Part shown: in pieces, positions 18,951 through 31,119 of the stretch
Layout of the letters: every line of letters begins with the position of its first letter
Position numbering within the stretch: the first letter of the stretch is position 1
Assembly: GCF_027111355.2 (NCBI RefSeq)
Contig: NZ_CP114291.2
Span: 868,001 to 932,000 of the forward strand
Direction of reading: 5' to 3'
Length of the DNA stretch: 64,000 nt
DNA from: Flavobacterium eburneipallidum
GTDB lineage: Bacteria > Bacteroidota > Bacteroidia > Flavobacteriales > Flavobacteriaceae
Made by a program: the position numbers and the translations under genes
Notes under the pieces: model-generated
What the model saw: only the letters and a program-made list of their open reading frames with translations
The model's database searches: none
Told to the model about the DNA's origin: nothing

Positions 18951-21134
18951 ATGAAACTATTTTCTTCTTTACGCCAAAGTTTTAAAACGATTGTTTGCGT
19001 TGTTGCGGTATTCTTTTTGTCAGAAGCGGCTTCGGCTCAAACCTGGATTTGGTATCCGGGAGATTTCGAAGTTTGGTTAAGCAATAAAATGCAGGTAAGA
19101 CGTACAGAACGCGAAGCAGTATTTCCACCGCTTTGGCAATATTACAGTCCGTATGCCTTGGTCACTTTTCAGACAGAAGTAGATATTCCTGCCCCAGACG
19201 ATGTAAAAATCTACTCGGAAGGCTCTTTTCAATTACTTTTAGATGGTGTTCAAGTTTACGGGCAACCCAAATCATTAAAAATTCCAGCCGGTAAACACAA
19301 AATTTCCTTTAAAGTGTATAATCAGGAAGTGTTACCAGCTATTTATATTGCTGGTAAGTATGTGAAATCAGATGCTTCCTGGAAGGTGACTAATGAAGAT
19401 AAACTTTGGATTGATGAAAATGGAAAAGCACAGCAATCCGGTACACCATGGGTGCCTGTTGGTTCCTGGAATTTTGATGCGCCAGAAAACAAGCCTTCTG
19501 AATTTAAACTAACAACTACACCCTGGAATGCCAAAAAAACAGAAAAAACAGCAGCAGGTCAGTTGGTTGATTTTGGTAAAGAAACCTTTGGTTACATTAA
19601 AATTCACGGCTTAAAAGGAAAAGGTAAACTAGCATTGTATTATGGTGAATCTCGTGAAGAAGCGATGGATACGGCCAGATGTGAAACATTAGACCATTTA
19701 TCTTTTGATGGAAATCAAGCGGAAACGTATACTCATAATGGGTCGAAAGCATTTCGCTATGTTCAGGTAGTAGCAGATGCATCGGTAAAATATGATTCCA
19801 TTTCGATGCTTTATGAATACTTGCCATTGGAGTATCGTGGTGCATTCAAATCTTCGGATCAAGAATTGAATAAAATTTGGGATGTGTCGGCTTACACGAT
19901 GCATTTAACATCCCGTGAATTTTTTATAGACGGAATCAAACGCGACCGTTGGGTTTGGTCTGGCGACGCTTACCAAAGTTATTTAATGAATTATTATTTG
20001 TTCTTTGATTCGGCTTCCGTAGAACGAACGCTGTTGGCTCTTCGTGGTAAAGAACCTGTGACAGCTCATGTAAATATCATAATGGATTATTCGCTGTATT
20101 GGTTTGTGGGTGTTTACGATTACTATTTGCACACGGGCGATACGAAATTTATCAAAACTTTTTATCCGCGAATGAAATCATTGATGGAATTCTGTTTAGA
20201 AAGAAGAAACAAAAACGGATTTCTGGAACCATTAGAAGGCGATTGGGTTTTTATTGATTGGGCAAACGGATTACCAAAAACGGGTGAGGTTAGTTTTGAG
20301 CAAATGCTTTTAGCGAGAAGTTTAGAAGCAATGGCAGTAAGTGCTGAAATTGCAGGTGAAAAGGATGACCAAAAAGAGTATAAAAAATTAGCGGATGATT
20401 TAAAAATAAAATTATTTGATGTGTTTTGGGATAAAAAAGAAAACGTGATGAAGCACCAGCGTATAGACGGTAAAATGCAGGATATTGTTACCAGATACGC
20501 TAATATGTTCGGTATTTTTTTCAATTATTTTAATGAAGAACAAAAACAAAGTATAAAAAAGAAGGTGTTGCTCAATGATGATATTCTTCAAATCACAACA
20601 CCCTACATGCGTTTTTACGAGTTGGAAGCGTTGTGTGCCATGGGCGAACAAGATTATGTGTTGAAAGAAATGAAAGACTATTGGGGCGGAATGTTAAAAG
20701 AAGGCGCAACTTCTTTCTGGGAAGAATACAACCCAAACAAAAAAGGAACAGAACATTTAGCGATGTACGGACGTCCTTATGGAAAAAGTCTTTGCCACGC
20801 CTGGGGTTCCAGCCCAATTTATTTGTTGGGAAAATATTATTTGGGTGTAAAACCAACTGCTCCGGGTTATGCTGAATATGAAATCAAACCCAATTTAGGC
20901 GGACAGCAATGGATGGAAGGAAAAGTGCCAACGCCAAACGGAGAAGTTGCCGTATATTGTAGTACCAAAGAAATCAAAGTAAAAGCATCTGAAGGCGAAG
21001 GAAAATTGGTTTTCGAAAGTTCAAGCAAACCGAAAGTAAGTTCAGGAACGATTACAGAATTGGCAAAAAACAAATACCAATTGATCGTAAAACCGAATGT
21101 GGAGTATAAAGTAAGTTATAAAGCAGTTAAATAA
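18951..21134 (+). CDS. Alpha-L-rhamnosidase, GH78
   Basis: A 727-residue exported enzyme that removes terminal alpha-L-rhamnose. The ATG at 18951 is preferred over an in-frame ATG at 18915, because it gives a clean signal peptide (MKLFSSLRQ... to SEAASAQ) and lies one base after the upstream stop. An N-terminal beta-sandwich is followed by the (alpha/alpha)6 catalytic domain. FFIDGIKRDRWVWSGDAY (about 320-337) is the GH78 counterpart of the DxPxRERxGWTGD motif, and GDWVFIDWANG and FWEEYNPNKKGTEHLAMYG carry other conserved acidic residues. A C-terminal beta-domain follows. Its stop overlaps the next ATG by one base. Confidence 0.9.
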   Translation: MKLFSSLRQSFKTIVCVVAVFFLSEAASAQTWIWYPGDFEVWLSNKMQVRRTEREAVFPPLWQYYSPYALVTFQTEVDIPAPDDVKIYSEGSFQLLLDGVQVYGQPKSLKIPAGKHKISFKVYNQEVLPAIYIAGKYVKSDASWKVTNEDKLWIDENGKAQQSGTPWVPVGSWNFDAPENKPSEFKLTTTPWNAKKTEKTAAGQLVDFGKETFGYIKIHGLKGKGKLALYYGESREEAMDTARCETLDHLSFDGNQAETYTHNGSKAFRYVQVVADASVKYDSISMLYEYLPLEYRGAFKSSDQELNKIWDVSAYTMHLTSREFFIDGIKRDRWVWSGDAYQSYLMNYYLFFDSASVERTLLALRGKEPVTAHVNIIMDYSLYWFVGVYDYYLHTGDTKFIKTFYPRMKSLMEFCLERRNKNGFLEPLEGDWVFIDWANGLPKTGEVSFEQMLLARSLEAMAVSAEIAGEKDDQKEYKKLADDLKIKLFDVFWDKKENVMKHQRIDGKMQDIVTRYANMFGIFFNYFNEEQKQSIKKKVLLNDDILQITTPYMRFYELEALCAMGEQDYVLKEMKDYWGGMLKEGATSFWEEYNPNKKGTEHLAMYGRPYGKSLCHAWGSSPIYLLGKYYLGVKPTAPGYAEYEIKPNLGGQQWMEGKVPTPNGEVAVYCSTKEIKVKASEGEGKLVFESSSKPKVSSGTITELAKNKYQLIVKPNVEYKVSYKAVK

Positions 21135-22792
21135 TGATTCAAAAAAGTAAATATATTCATTGGTTATTCTTGGTTTTTTTGAGCTTTCAATTTTCAGTAA
21201 AAGCTCAAAATCCAGCTTGGCAACCCGCTTCTTTTGAAGTGGTAAAATCCAATTACAAAGCATTCAAAACAACCCAATACGCACACGTTTTTTCAGGTAG
21301 CAAACACAATATTATAGGATTGGCAACCGAATTGCAAGGGTTGACAGGAGTAGAACTTCCTTTGGATGCTTACAAAAAAGGAACGAATGCTCCATTACAA
21401 TTAAAATTCAAGGAGCCGGTCCAGGTGCTGATAGGAATTTTTCAAGAAAAAAATAATTCAGATTACCGCCAATTAAACAATGCCAAATTAGTTCTGGAAA
21501 ACGGTGTTACCATCACAGGTTTGCCACCCGTAAATGTATATGCGATTTCTTATCCAAAAGGAACTCAAATTATAAATCCCGAAGGCAAAGGCTTGTTCGC
21601 CGTTTTAGGTGTAATCAAAAACAATCAACCAATAGTTTCCCGTAATGCCCAATTATTGGATGGAAAACTTTGGAATATGCCTTACATAATCGAAGGATTC
21701 TCCGATGAAAAACCACTTTTCGAAATTATTGGTGGCGAAAATAAGCCAGTAATCGATGAAGGATTTCCTGGAACCGAAGGAATTCAAGGCGGTTTTGAAG
21801 GAGGTCGCGTGGTGAAAGTTGGCGATGCCTATCATATGTTTCCAACGGAAAGAGCTGGTGAAGTTGGTATAGAAATGTATTACGATCGTGTAAAAACTAA
21901 AATCGGACATTGGACAAGTAAGGACGCCGTTCATTGGAAAAGAGAATCCACTATTTTGCAAGCCAGGGGAACTTATGCCATCACCGAAGATGATAATCCG
22001 ATGAACGATCGTCGTGCGGCGATTTGGTCGTATATGCCGGTTTTTAACGAAAAAGCAAATAAATGGTACGGCTATTATTTGGCTTATACCGTTCACAAAG
22101 AAATTCAACCGAATCATTCTTTTGGAAGAATTTGGCGTTGTGAATCAACGGTCGATGGAATCAACGGAATCGGTGGTCCGTACAAAGATATGGGAATCAT
22201 TATGGAACCGGGTTTGGATTCACAGCCTTGGGAAGGACGTCAGGGAGTGGCTTCCTTTTTTCCGTATAAAGTCGGCGACAACTATTTCGGATTTTACAGC
22301 GGAGCCTATCCGTTTGAATCTTGGGCAGATTATCCGACGAAATCAGGAAAAGGCTGGTTTGTGGCTTTGGCAGAATCGAATAGTTTGGAAGGTCCGTGGA
22401 AACGATTAAACAAAGGTTTAGAACCGATAAAAACGATCCATCCACAGTTTGTTGAAAATCCAATTGTGAGTCAGTTGCCAAACGGTTTGTACATCGCCAT
22501 TTTTGACGGAGGCCCTGAAGGATGGGGACATCATTTGCCCAATATGATTGGATACACACTTTCAAAAGACGGAATCAATTGGGGAGAAGCACGCTATTTG
22601 CCAATAGAAACCAAAGTGGATAAATGGTGGGATATTATGCGAACACCGCTTTGTTTAATTCCCGAAGGAAATGACGTTTATACAATCGTGTACAACGCCA
22701 TCGATCTAAAAAGAAGATTTCACCCAACAGGAATGGTAAAAGTAAAACTGAACAAAGACGTGATGGAATCGAGATTGAAGGAGTTGAAGTAA
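21134..22792 (+). CDS. Exported beta-propeller protein, glycosidase candidate of unassigned family
   Basis: A 552-residue exported protein (signal peptide about 1-23, SVKAQ/NPAWQ). Residues up to about 200 look like a beta-sandwich. From about 210 on there are repeated propeller-like strands, such as GGRVVKVGDAYHMFPTERAG, RRAAIWSYMPVFNEKANKWY and VENPIVSQLPNGLYIAIFDG. The layout of acidic residues at the start of blades (the latter part of EGIQGGFEGGR, the DDNPMNDRRA segment) recalls the GH43/GH32/GH117-type five-bladed folds, but no family motif is complete enough to assign. The one-base overlap with GH78 suggests it acts on the same side chain. Confidence 0.6.
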   Translation: MIQKSKYIHWLFLVFLSFQFSVKAQNPAWQPASFEVVKSNYKAFKTTQYAHVFSGSKHNIIGLATELQGLTGVELPLDAYKKGTNAPLQLKFKEPVQVLIGIFQEKNNSDYRQLNNAKLVLENGVTITGLPPVNVYAISYPKGTQIINPEGKGLFAVLGVIKNNQPIVSRNAQLLDGKLWNMPYIIEGFSDEKPLFEIIGGENKPVIDEGFPGTEGIQGGFEGGRVVKVGDAYHMFPTERAGEVGIEMYYDRVKTKIGHWTSKDAVHWKRESTILQARGTYAITEDDNPMNDRRAAIWSYMPVFNEKANKWYGYYLAYTVHKEIQPNHSFGRIWRCESTVDGINGIGGPYKDMGIIMEPGLDSQPWEGRQGVASFFPYKVGDNYFGFYSGAYPFESWADYPTKSGKGWFVALAESNSLEGPWKRLNKGLEPIKTIHPQFVENPIVSQLPNGLYIAIFDGGPEGWGHHLPNMIGYTLSKDGINWGEARYLPIETKVDKWWDIMRTPLCLIPEGNDVYTIVYNAIDLKRRFHPTGMVKVKLNKDVMESRLKELK

Positions 22793-22822
22793 ATATAGAA
22801 CGAGGATTTAAGCGATTTTAAT

Positions 22823-22851
22823 CTTTGTCAAAGTTTTGAACTTTGACAAAG
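22823..22851. repeat. 13-bp perfect hairpin, second copy of family D
   Basis: 22823-22835 (CTTTGTCAAAGTT) pairs with 22839-22851 around the loop TTG. The arms are identical to those of the hairpin between nrdB and nrdA at 9357-9389. It lies 30 bases after the stop of the propeller gene. Confidence 0.75.
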
Positions 22852-22894
22852 TTGTTAAGAAGAAAAAAATCCGTGGAAATTAGTTTAATCTGCT

Positions 22895-22941
22895 CCTCAA
22901 AGTCGGAGACTTTGAGGATGTGTTTTTCAGTCTTTGACTGA
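22895..22941 (+). repeat. Tandem double hairpin, family C copy 1
   Basis: Hairpin 1: 22895-22904 (CCTCAAAGTC) with 22908-22917, loop GGA. Hairpin 2: 22927-22932 (TCAGTC) with 22936-22941, loop TTT. The same order of hairpins, with paired base changes, is found at 39721-39767. It lies 37 bases before the lipoprotein gene. Confidence 0.75.
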
Positions 22942-22977
22942 CCTTAAAGAAGAAAATAATAAAATTGAAGGAAATAT

Positions 22978-24114
22978 ATGAAAAATACAATGAAATATCT
23001 TTTTTTTGGAATAGCAACTTTGCTAATAGCGAGTTGTGCAACCAAATACAAAAAAAGAGAAATCAACGAAACCGTGATGCAGGAGATTTACAACGAAATC
23101 AAAACGCCTTACAAATACGGTTTGGTGATGGTGCCAACGGACAACTCCTATAAAATGGACTGCCCAAGCGTTTTTAGGAAAGACGGAAAATGGTTTATGA
23201 CCTATTTGATTTACGACGGAAGAGGCTACGAAACCTGGCTGGCCGAAAGCGATGATTTATTGCATTGGAAACATTTAGGAAAAGTAATGTCCTTTTCAGA
23301 AAATGAAAAACATTGGGATGTGAACCAAAAAGCGGGATATATTTCGTTGCAAGACCCAACTTGGGGCGGAAGTTACGAATGGGAAAAATACGATGACAAA
23401 TACTGGATGAGTTATTTTGGCGGAGACAGTAAAGGCTACGAAGCCGGAATATTGTCAATAGGAATGGCTTACACCAAGGAAGCACCGACAAAACCACACG
23501 AATTTCAGAGATTGGAAAATCCAGTTTTAACACCAAAAGACAAAGACGTAAGCTGGTGGGACAACAGCACAATGTACAAAAACAGCGTCATCCGTGACAA
23601 AGATAAATTGACGGGGCATAATTTTGTTATGTATTACAATGCCCGAGGCGACAGTTTGAAACCGCAAAAAGGTGCAGAACGAATTGGAATGGCAGTTTCA
23701 AACGATATGAAAACCTGGAAACGGTTCGGAAAAAATCCAGTTTTGAATAACCATAGAGGAATCACGGGCGATGCATACATTCAAAGAGTCAACGATACTT
23801 GGGTGATGTTTTATTTTGGTGCTTTTTGGACAGGTTGGGATCAAGGTGCTTTCAACCGTTTTGCAGTGTCGAACGATTTGATTCATTGGAACGACTGGAA
23901 AGGCGAGAATTTGATACAGTCGTCAGAACCGTATGATAATATGTTTGCCCATAAATCATTTGTAGTGAAACACAATGGTATTGTTTATCATTTCTATTGT
24001 GCCGTTAACAAAGCAGAGCAAAGAGGAATTGCCGTGGCAACTTCCAAGGATTTAGGTAAAAGTGAAATGAATTTTGTGGCTCCACCAGAGAAAAAAGAAA
24101 CTAAAAAGAATTAA
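22978..24114 (+). CDS. Lipoprotein beta-propeller, GH43/GH130-like glycosidase candidate
   Basis: A 378-residue lipoprotein. LLIASC places the lipidated cysteine at residue 20, so it should sit in the outer membrane, possibly facing outward. The rest is a propeller: MDCPSVFRKDGKWFMTYL at about 58-75, DDLLHWKHLGK, SNDMKTWKRF, GDAYIQRVNDTWVMFYFG and SNDLIHWNDW. The repeated D-(L/M)-x-x-W pattern is typical of five-bladed GH43, GH117 and GH130-like enzymes. The family cannot be settled by eye. An in-frame ATG at 22990 is an alternative start and would leave the lipobox intact. Confidence 0.65.
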   Translation: MKNTMKYLFFGIATLLIASCATKYKKREINETVMQEIYNEIKTPYKYGLVMVPTDNSYKMDCPSVFRKDGKWFMTYLIYDGRGYETWLAESDDLLHWKHLGKVMSFSENEKHWDVNQKAGYISLQDPTWGGSYEWEKYDDKYWMSYFGGDSKGYEAGILSIGMAYTKEAPTKPHEFQRLENPVLTPKDKDVSWWDNSTMYKNSVIRDKDKLTGHNFVMYYNARGDSLKPQKGAERIGMAVSNDMKTWKRFGKNPVLNNHRGITGDAYIQRVNDTWVMFYFGAFWTGWDQGAFNRFAVSNDLIHWNDWKGENLIQSSEPYDNMFAHKSFVVKHNGIVYHFYCAVNKAEQRGIAVATSKDLGKSEMNFVAPPEKKETKKN

Positions 24115-24119
24115 TATAA

Positions 24120-27527
<3,408 letters not shown>

Positions 27528-27542
27528 ATTTTAAAAGTATAG

Positions 27543-27607
27543 TTTGTCATTCCGTAGGAATTTTTACAACTGGAGCAACTAACGTGAGATTGCTTCGCAA
27601 TGACAAA
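27543..27607. repeat. Intergenic hairpin repeat, family B copy 2 (diverged)
   Basis: TTTGTCATTCCGTAGGAATT at 27543-27562 matches the left arm of family B. The right arm ends CGCAATGACAAA at 27596-27607, giving a 9-bp terminal stem plus further partial pairing. It lies between the GH2 and GH106 genes, 23 bases before the latter start. Confidence 0.7.
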
Positions 27608-27630
27608 GCAAATGGATAATAACAACAATA

Positions 27631-30600
27631 ATGTTTCCAAAAAAACACTTCTTTTTTATTTTATTACTTGCGGGAATCCTTTCCGCACAGGAAACCTATA
27701 AAAATGAAAACACATCATTTCAGCCCACAATCGAATCCTCAAAACCTTGGGTGTATTGGTATTGGATGCAAAGTGCCTATTCAAAACCCGGCATCACAGC
27801 CGATTTAGAAGCGATGAAACAAGCCGGAATTGGAGGTGCTTATTTGATGACGATAAAAGGGCCAGCAAATCCGCCCTTGATGGATCCGCCGGTTTTACAG
27901 TTGAGTAAAGAATTCTGGGACTTGGTACATTTTGCTTTAACCGAAGCAGACCGATTAGGCGTAAAAATAGCCTTTCATCCCGCCGATGGTTTTGCCGTTG
28001 CTGGAGGACCGTGGATTAGGCCTGAAATGTCGATGCAAAAAGTGGTTTGGGCAGATGTTACAATCAACGGAAATAGCTTCAAAAACCTGCAATTACCCGT
28101 TCCAAATCATTACAAAGAGTATTACAAAGATATCGCTGTGTTTGCCATTCCCGTTAAGGAAGATTATATCACATCCGATCAAAATCGTCCAAAAGTTACT
28201 TCCACTCTTGGCGATTTTGATGCTTCATTTTTGAGTGATTCAAAAAAAGATGATCAATTTCGATTAAAGGAAAAAGGCTGGGTTCAATACGAATTTGATC
28301 AGCCGTTTTTGTGTAAATCCATTCAAATTGAGAACAAAGGCAATAATTATCAGGCGCATCGTTTACTAATTGAAGTAAGTGACGATGGTGTAAATTTTAA
28401 AAGTCTCGGTCGATTGACAACGCCACGCCAAGGTTGGCAAGATACCGATGCGTTTTATACCCACAGCATCGTTCCGACAAAAGCCAAATATTTCCGTTTT
28501 GTTTACGATCCCGAAGGAACAGAACCAGGTGCGGAAGATTTAGATCCAGCCAAATGGAATCAGGGATTGAAAGTCGCAAAAATATATCTATCGAATGAGC
28601 CCCTGATTGACAATTACCAAGGAAAATCAGGAGCGATTTGGCGTTTGAGTCCGCAAACTTCTGTTGAACAAATTGAGAAAAATGATTGTGTGGAACAATC
28701 AAAAATGATTAACGTTTCGAAGTTTGTTGATGAAAAAGGTATTCTGAATTGGAAAGTGCCTTCAAAAGGAAATTGGCGAATTATTCGTTTCGGGCATACA
28801 TCCACAGGTCACGAAAATGCCACGGCAGGTGCAGGACGAGGTTTGGAAGTCGATAAATTCAATGCCGAAGCGGTTCGTTTTCAACTGGATCATTGGTTTG
28901 GCGAATTGCTTCGAACAGCAGGGCCTGAACTGGCATCCAAAGTGGTTAAAATATTGCATATGGACAGTTGGGAATGTGGCAGTCAAAATTGGTCGCCTGT
29001 TTTTCAATCCGAATTCAAAAAACGCAGAGGCTATGATATTGTAGATTATTTGCCAGTTATGGCGGGTATTCCCATAAACGATATTGAAACTTCGGAGAAA
29101 ATATTGTATGATGTTCGCAAAACAATTTCAGAATTAATTGTCTATAATTTCTTTGGCACTTTGGCGGATGAAGCCAAAAAAGCAGGAGTAAAATTCAGTT
29201 CCGAAAATGTGGCGCCAACGATGATGAGCGACGGACTTTTGCATTTCAAACACATCGATTATCCGAGTGGCGAATTTTGGCTGAAAAGTCCAACGCACGA
29301 CAAACCCAATGATATGCTCGATGCGATTTCAGGCGGACATATTTACGGAAAAGATATTATTCAGGCCGAAGCTTTTACGCAACTAAAAATGGATTGGGAC
29401 GAACATCCCGGAAATTTGAAAACTTTGGCAGACCGAAATTATGCCCTCGGAATCAACCGATTTTTCTATCACGTTTTTGTACACAATCCTTGGACGGACA
29501 GAAAACCTGGAATGACTTTGGACGGCGTGGGTTCTTATTTTCAAAGAGATCAAACTTGGTGGAAACCAGGAAAAGCCTGGGTGGATTATTGCCAGCGAGT
29601 GCAGTTTCAATTGCAAAAAGGAAAACCGGTTATTGATTTGGCGGTTTTTATTGGTGAAGATTTGCCGTCACGTTCGGTGCTTCCAGATCGATTGGTGCCG
29701 TTTATTCCGAATGTTTTTGGGAAGCAACGTCTGGAAAGTGAAGCCATCCGATTGAAAAATGTAGGCCAGCCAAGCATTAAAATACCAAAAGAAGTAACTT
29801 CTAGTAAAAATTCAACCGATTTGTCACAATGGACTAACGCAATGAATGGCTATCAGTACGATTCTTTCAACGCCGATGTTTTATTGCATAATGCCAAAGT
29901 TGAAAATGGGAAAATAGTTTTCAGTAACAGTATCGAATACCGTGCTTTACTATTTCCAGGAAGTCATAAAATGGCACCGAATAAAATAATTTCTTTGGCT
30001 GTAGCCGAAAAAATACTGGAGTTAATAAAGCAAGGTGGAACTGTTTTTGTGGATGAAAAACCAAATTTGCAACCCGGAATACAATCAGAAGCTGATCAAA
30101 AAAAACGGCAAAATGTTATTGATGAAATTTGGAATAACTCAAATGAATCAACTTGGAAAATTGGAAAAGGAACAATTATTAAATTACCATATTTAGGAAA
30201 CGATTTTTCAGGAATTGGAATTCCGAAAGATGTTTATTTTCCTAAATTAAGCAGGGCCGATGCCGAAACAATTGCCTGGACACACCGTAAATCGGAAACA
30301 GAAGATGTTTATTTTCTTTCGAATCAAAAAGAAGAAAAACGATCCTTTGAAGCTTCGTTTCGAGTAACTGGAAAAATACCGGTTTGGTACAATCCTGTAA
30401 CCGATAAAACATTGGCTTTAGCCAATTGGAAGATAGAAAATGGAAGGACAATTGTTTCGATACATTTAGATGCGAATGAATCCGGTTTTGTGATTTTTAA
30501 AGAAGAAACAAAAGAAATTTTGGCTCAAAGCAATCAAAAAGGTATAGAATTTGAGAGCGTTCAGACGTTGGATGAAAACTGGGAATTGCAATTTGATCCA

Positions 30601-31035
30601 GAATTTAAAGGTCCAAAAGAGGTTGTAAAAACAGATAAACTATTTGATTGGAGCAGTTCGGAAAATGATCAAATTAAGTATTATTCGGGAACGGCTACTT
30701 ATCAAAAAGAAGTGGTTTGGAAAGGAAAAACTGAAGATAAAATTTGGTTGGATTTGGGGACAATTGCCAATATTGCTGAGGTTAGTATCAACGGAAAAGA
30801 TTGCGGTACGCTTTGGACATTTCCTTATAAAGTCGCTATTTCTGATGCACTGAAAAAAGGAAAAAACACGATTGTTGTCAAAATCACGAATACTTGGGCA
30901 AACCGATTAATCGGCGACCAAAAATTGCCAAAAGAAGAAAAATTAACATGGACAACGGCGCCATTTCGTTTAGAAGGAGAACCGTTGCTTAAAGCAGGTT
31001 TATTAGGACCAGTAAGTATTGTAAAAGAAAAATAA
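27631..31035 (+). CDS. GH106-family alpha-L-rhamnosidase
   Basis: A 1134-residue exported enzyme (signal peptide to about residue 19, GILSAQ). The N-terminal barrel shows the GH106 hallmarks: KPWVYWYWMQSAYSKPGI at about 39-56, TADLEAMKQAGIGGAYL, and VKIAFHPADGFAVAGGPW at about 112-129. A discoidin-like insert (about 205-320) and later HMDSWECGSQNW and RGYDIVDYLPVMAG segments follow. The C-terminus (about 985-1134) is a GH2-type galactose-binding domain ending WTTAPFRLEGEPLLKAG. GH106 enzymes remove alpha-L-rhamnose from RG-I and RG-II, complementing GH78. Confidence 0.88.
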   Translation: MFPKKHFFFILLLAGILSAQETYKNENTSFQPTIESSKPWVYWYWMQSAYSKPGITADLEAMKQAGIGGAYLMTIKGPANPPLMDPPVLQLSKEFWDLVHFALTEADRLGVKIAFHPADGFAVAGGPWIRPEMSMQKVVWADVTINGNSFKNLQLPVPNHYKEYYKDIAVFAIPVKEDYITSDQNRPKVTSTLGDFDASFLSDSKKDDQFRLKEKGWVQYEFDQPFLCKSIQIENKGNNYQAHRLLIEVSDDGVNFKSLGRLTTPRQGWQDTDAFYTHSIVPTKAKYFRFVYDPEGTEPGAEDLDPAKWNQGLKVAKIYLSNEPLIDNYQGKSGAIWRLSPQTSVEQIEKNDCVEQSKMINVSKFVDEKGILNWKVPSKGNWRIIRFGHTSTGHENATAGAGRGLEVDKFNAEAVRFQLDHWFGELLRTAGPELASKVVKILHMDSWECGSQNWSPVFQSEFKKRRGYDIVDYLPVMAGIPINDIETSEKILYDVRKTISELIVYNFFGTLADEAKKAGVKFSSENVAPTMMSDGLLHFKHIDYPSGEFWLKSPTHDKPNDMLDAISGGHIYGKDIIQAEAFTQLKMDWDEHPGNLKTLADRNYALGINRFFYHVFVHNPWTDRKPGMTLDGVGSYFQRDQTWWKPGKAWVDYCQRVQFQLQKGKPVIDLAVFIGEDLPSRSVLPDRLVPFIPNVFGKQRLESEAIRLKNVGQPSIKIPKEVTSSKNSTDLSQWTNAMNGYQYDSFNADVLLHNAKVENGKIVFSNSIEYRALLFPGSHKMAPNKIISLAVAEKILELIKQGGTVFVDEKPNLQPGIQSEADQKKRQNVIDEIWNNSNESTWKIGKGTIIKLPYLGNDFSGIGIPKDVYFPKLSRADAETIAWTHRKSETEDVYFLSNQKEEKRSFEASFRVTGKIPVWYNPVTDKTLALANWKIENGRTIVSIHLDANESGFVIFKEETKEILAQSNQKGIEFESVQTLDENWELQFDPEFKGPKEVVKTDKLFDWSSSENDQIKYYSGTATYQKEVVWKGKTEDKIWLDLGTIANIAEVSINGKDCGTLWTFPYKVAISDALKKGKNTIVVKITNTWANRLIGDQKLPKEEKLTWTTAPFRLEGEPLLKAGLLGPVSIVKEK

Positions 31036-31043
31036 ATTTTTTC

Positions 31044-31101
31044 GCCACGAATTCACGAATTTTTATAATCCTGATTTGAAAATAATTCGTGAATTCGTGG
31101 C
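31044..31101. repeat. Perfect 18-bp inverted repeat before the esterase gene
   Basis: 31044-31061 (GCCACGAATTCACGAATT) pairs perfectly with 31084-31101 around a 22-base spacer. It lies eight bases after the GH106 stop and ends 18 bases before the next ATG, so any transcript running through it would fold there. Confidence 0.8.
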
Positions 31102-31119
31102 TAATAAAACATAGTAGAA

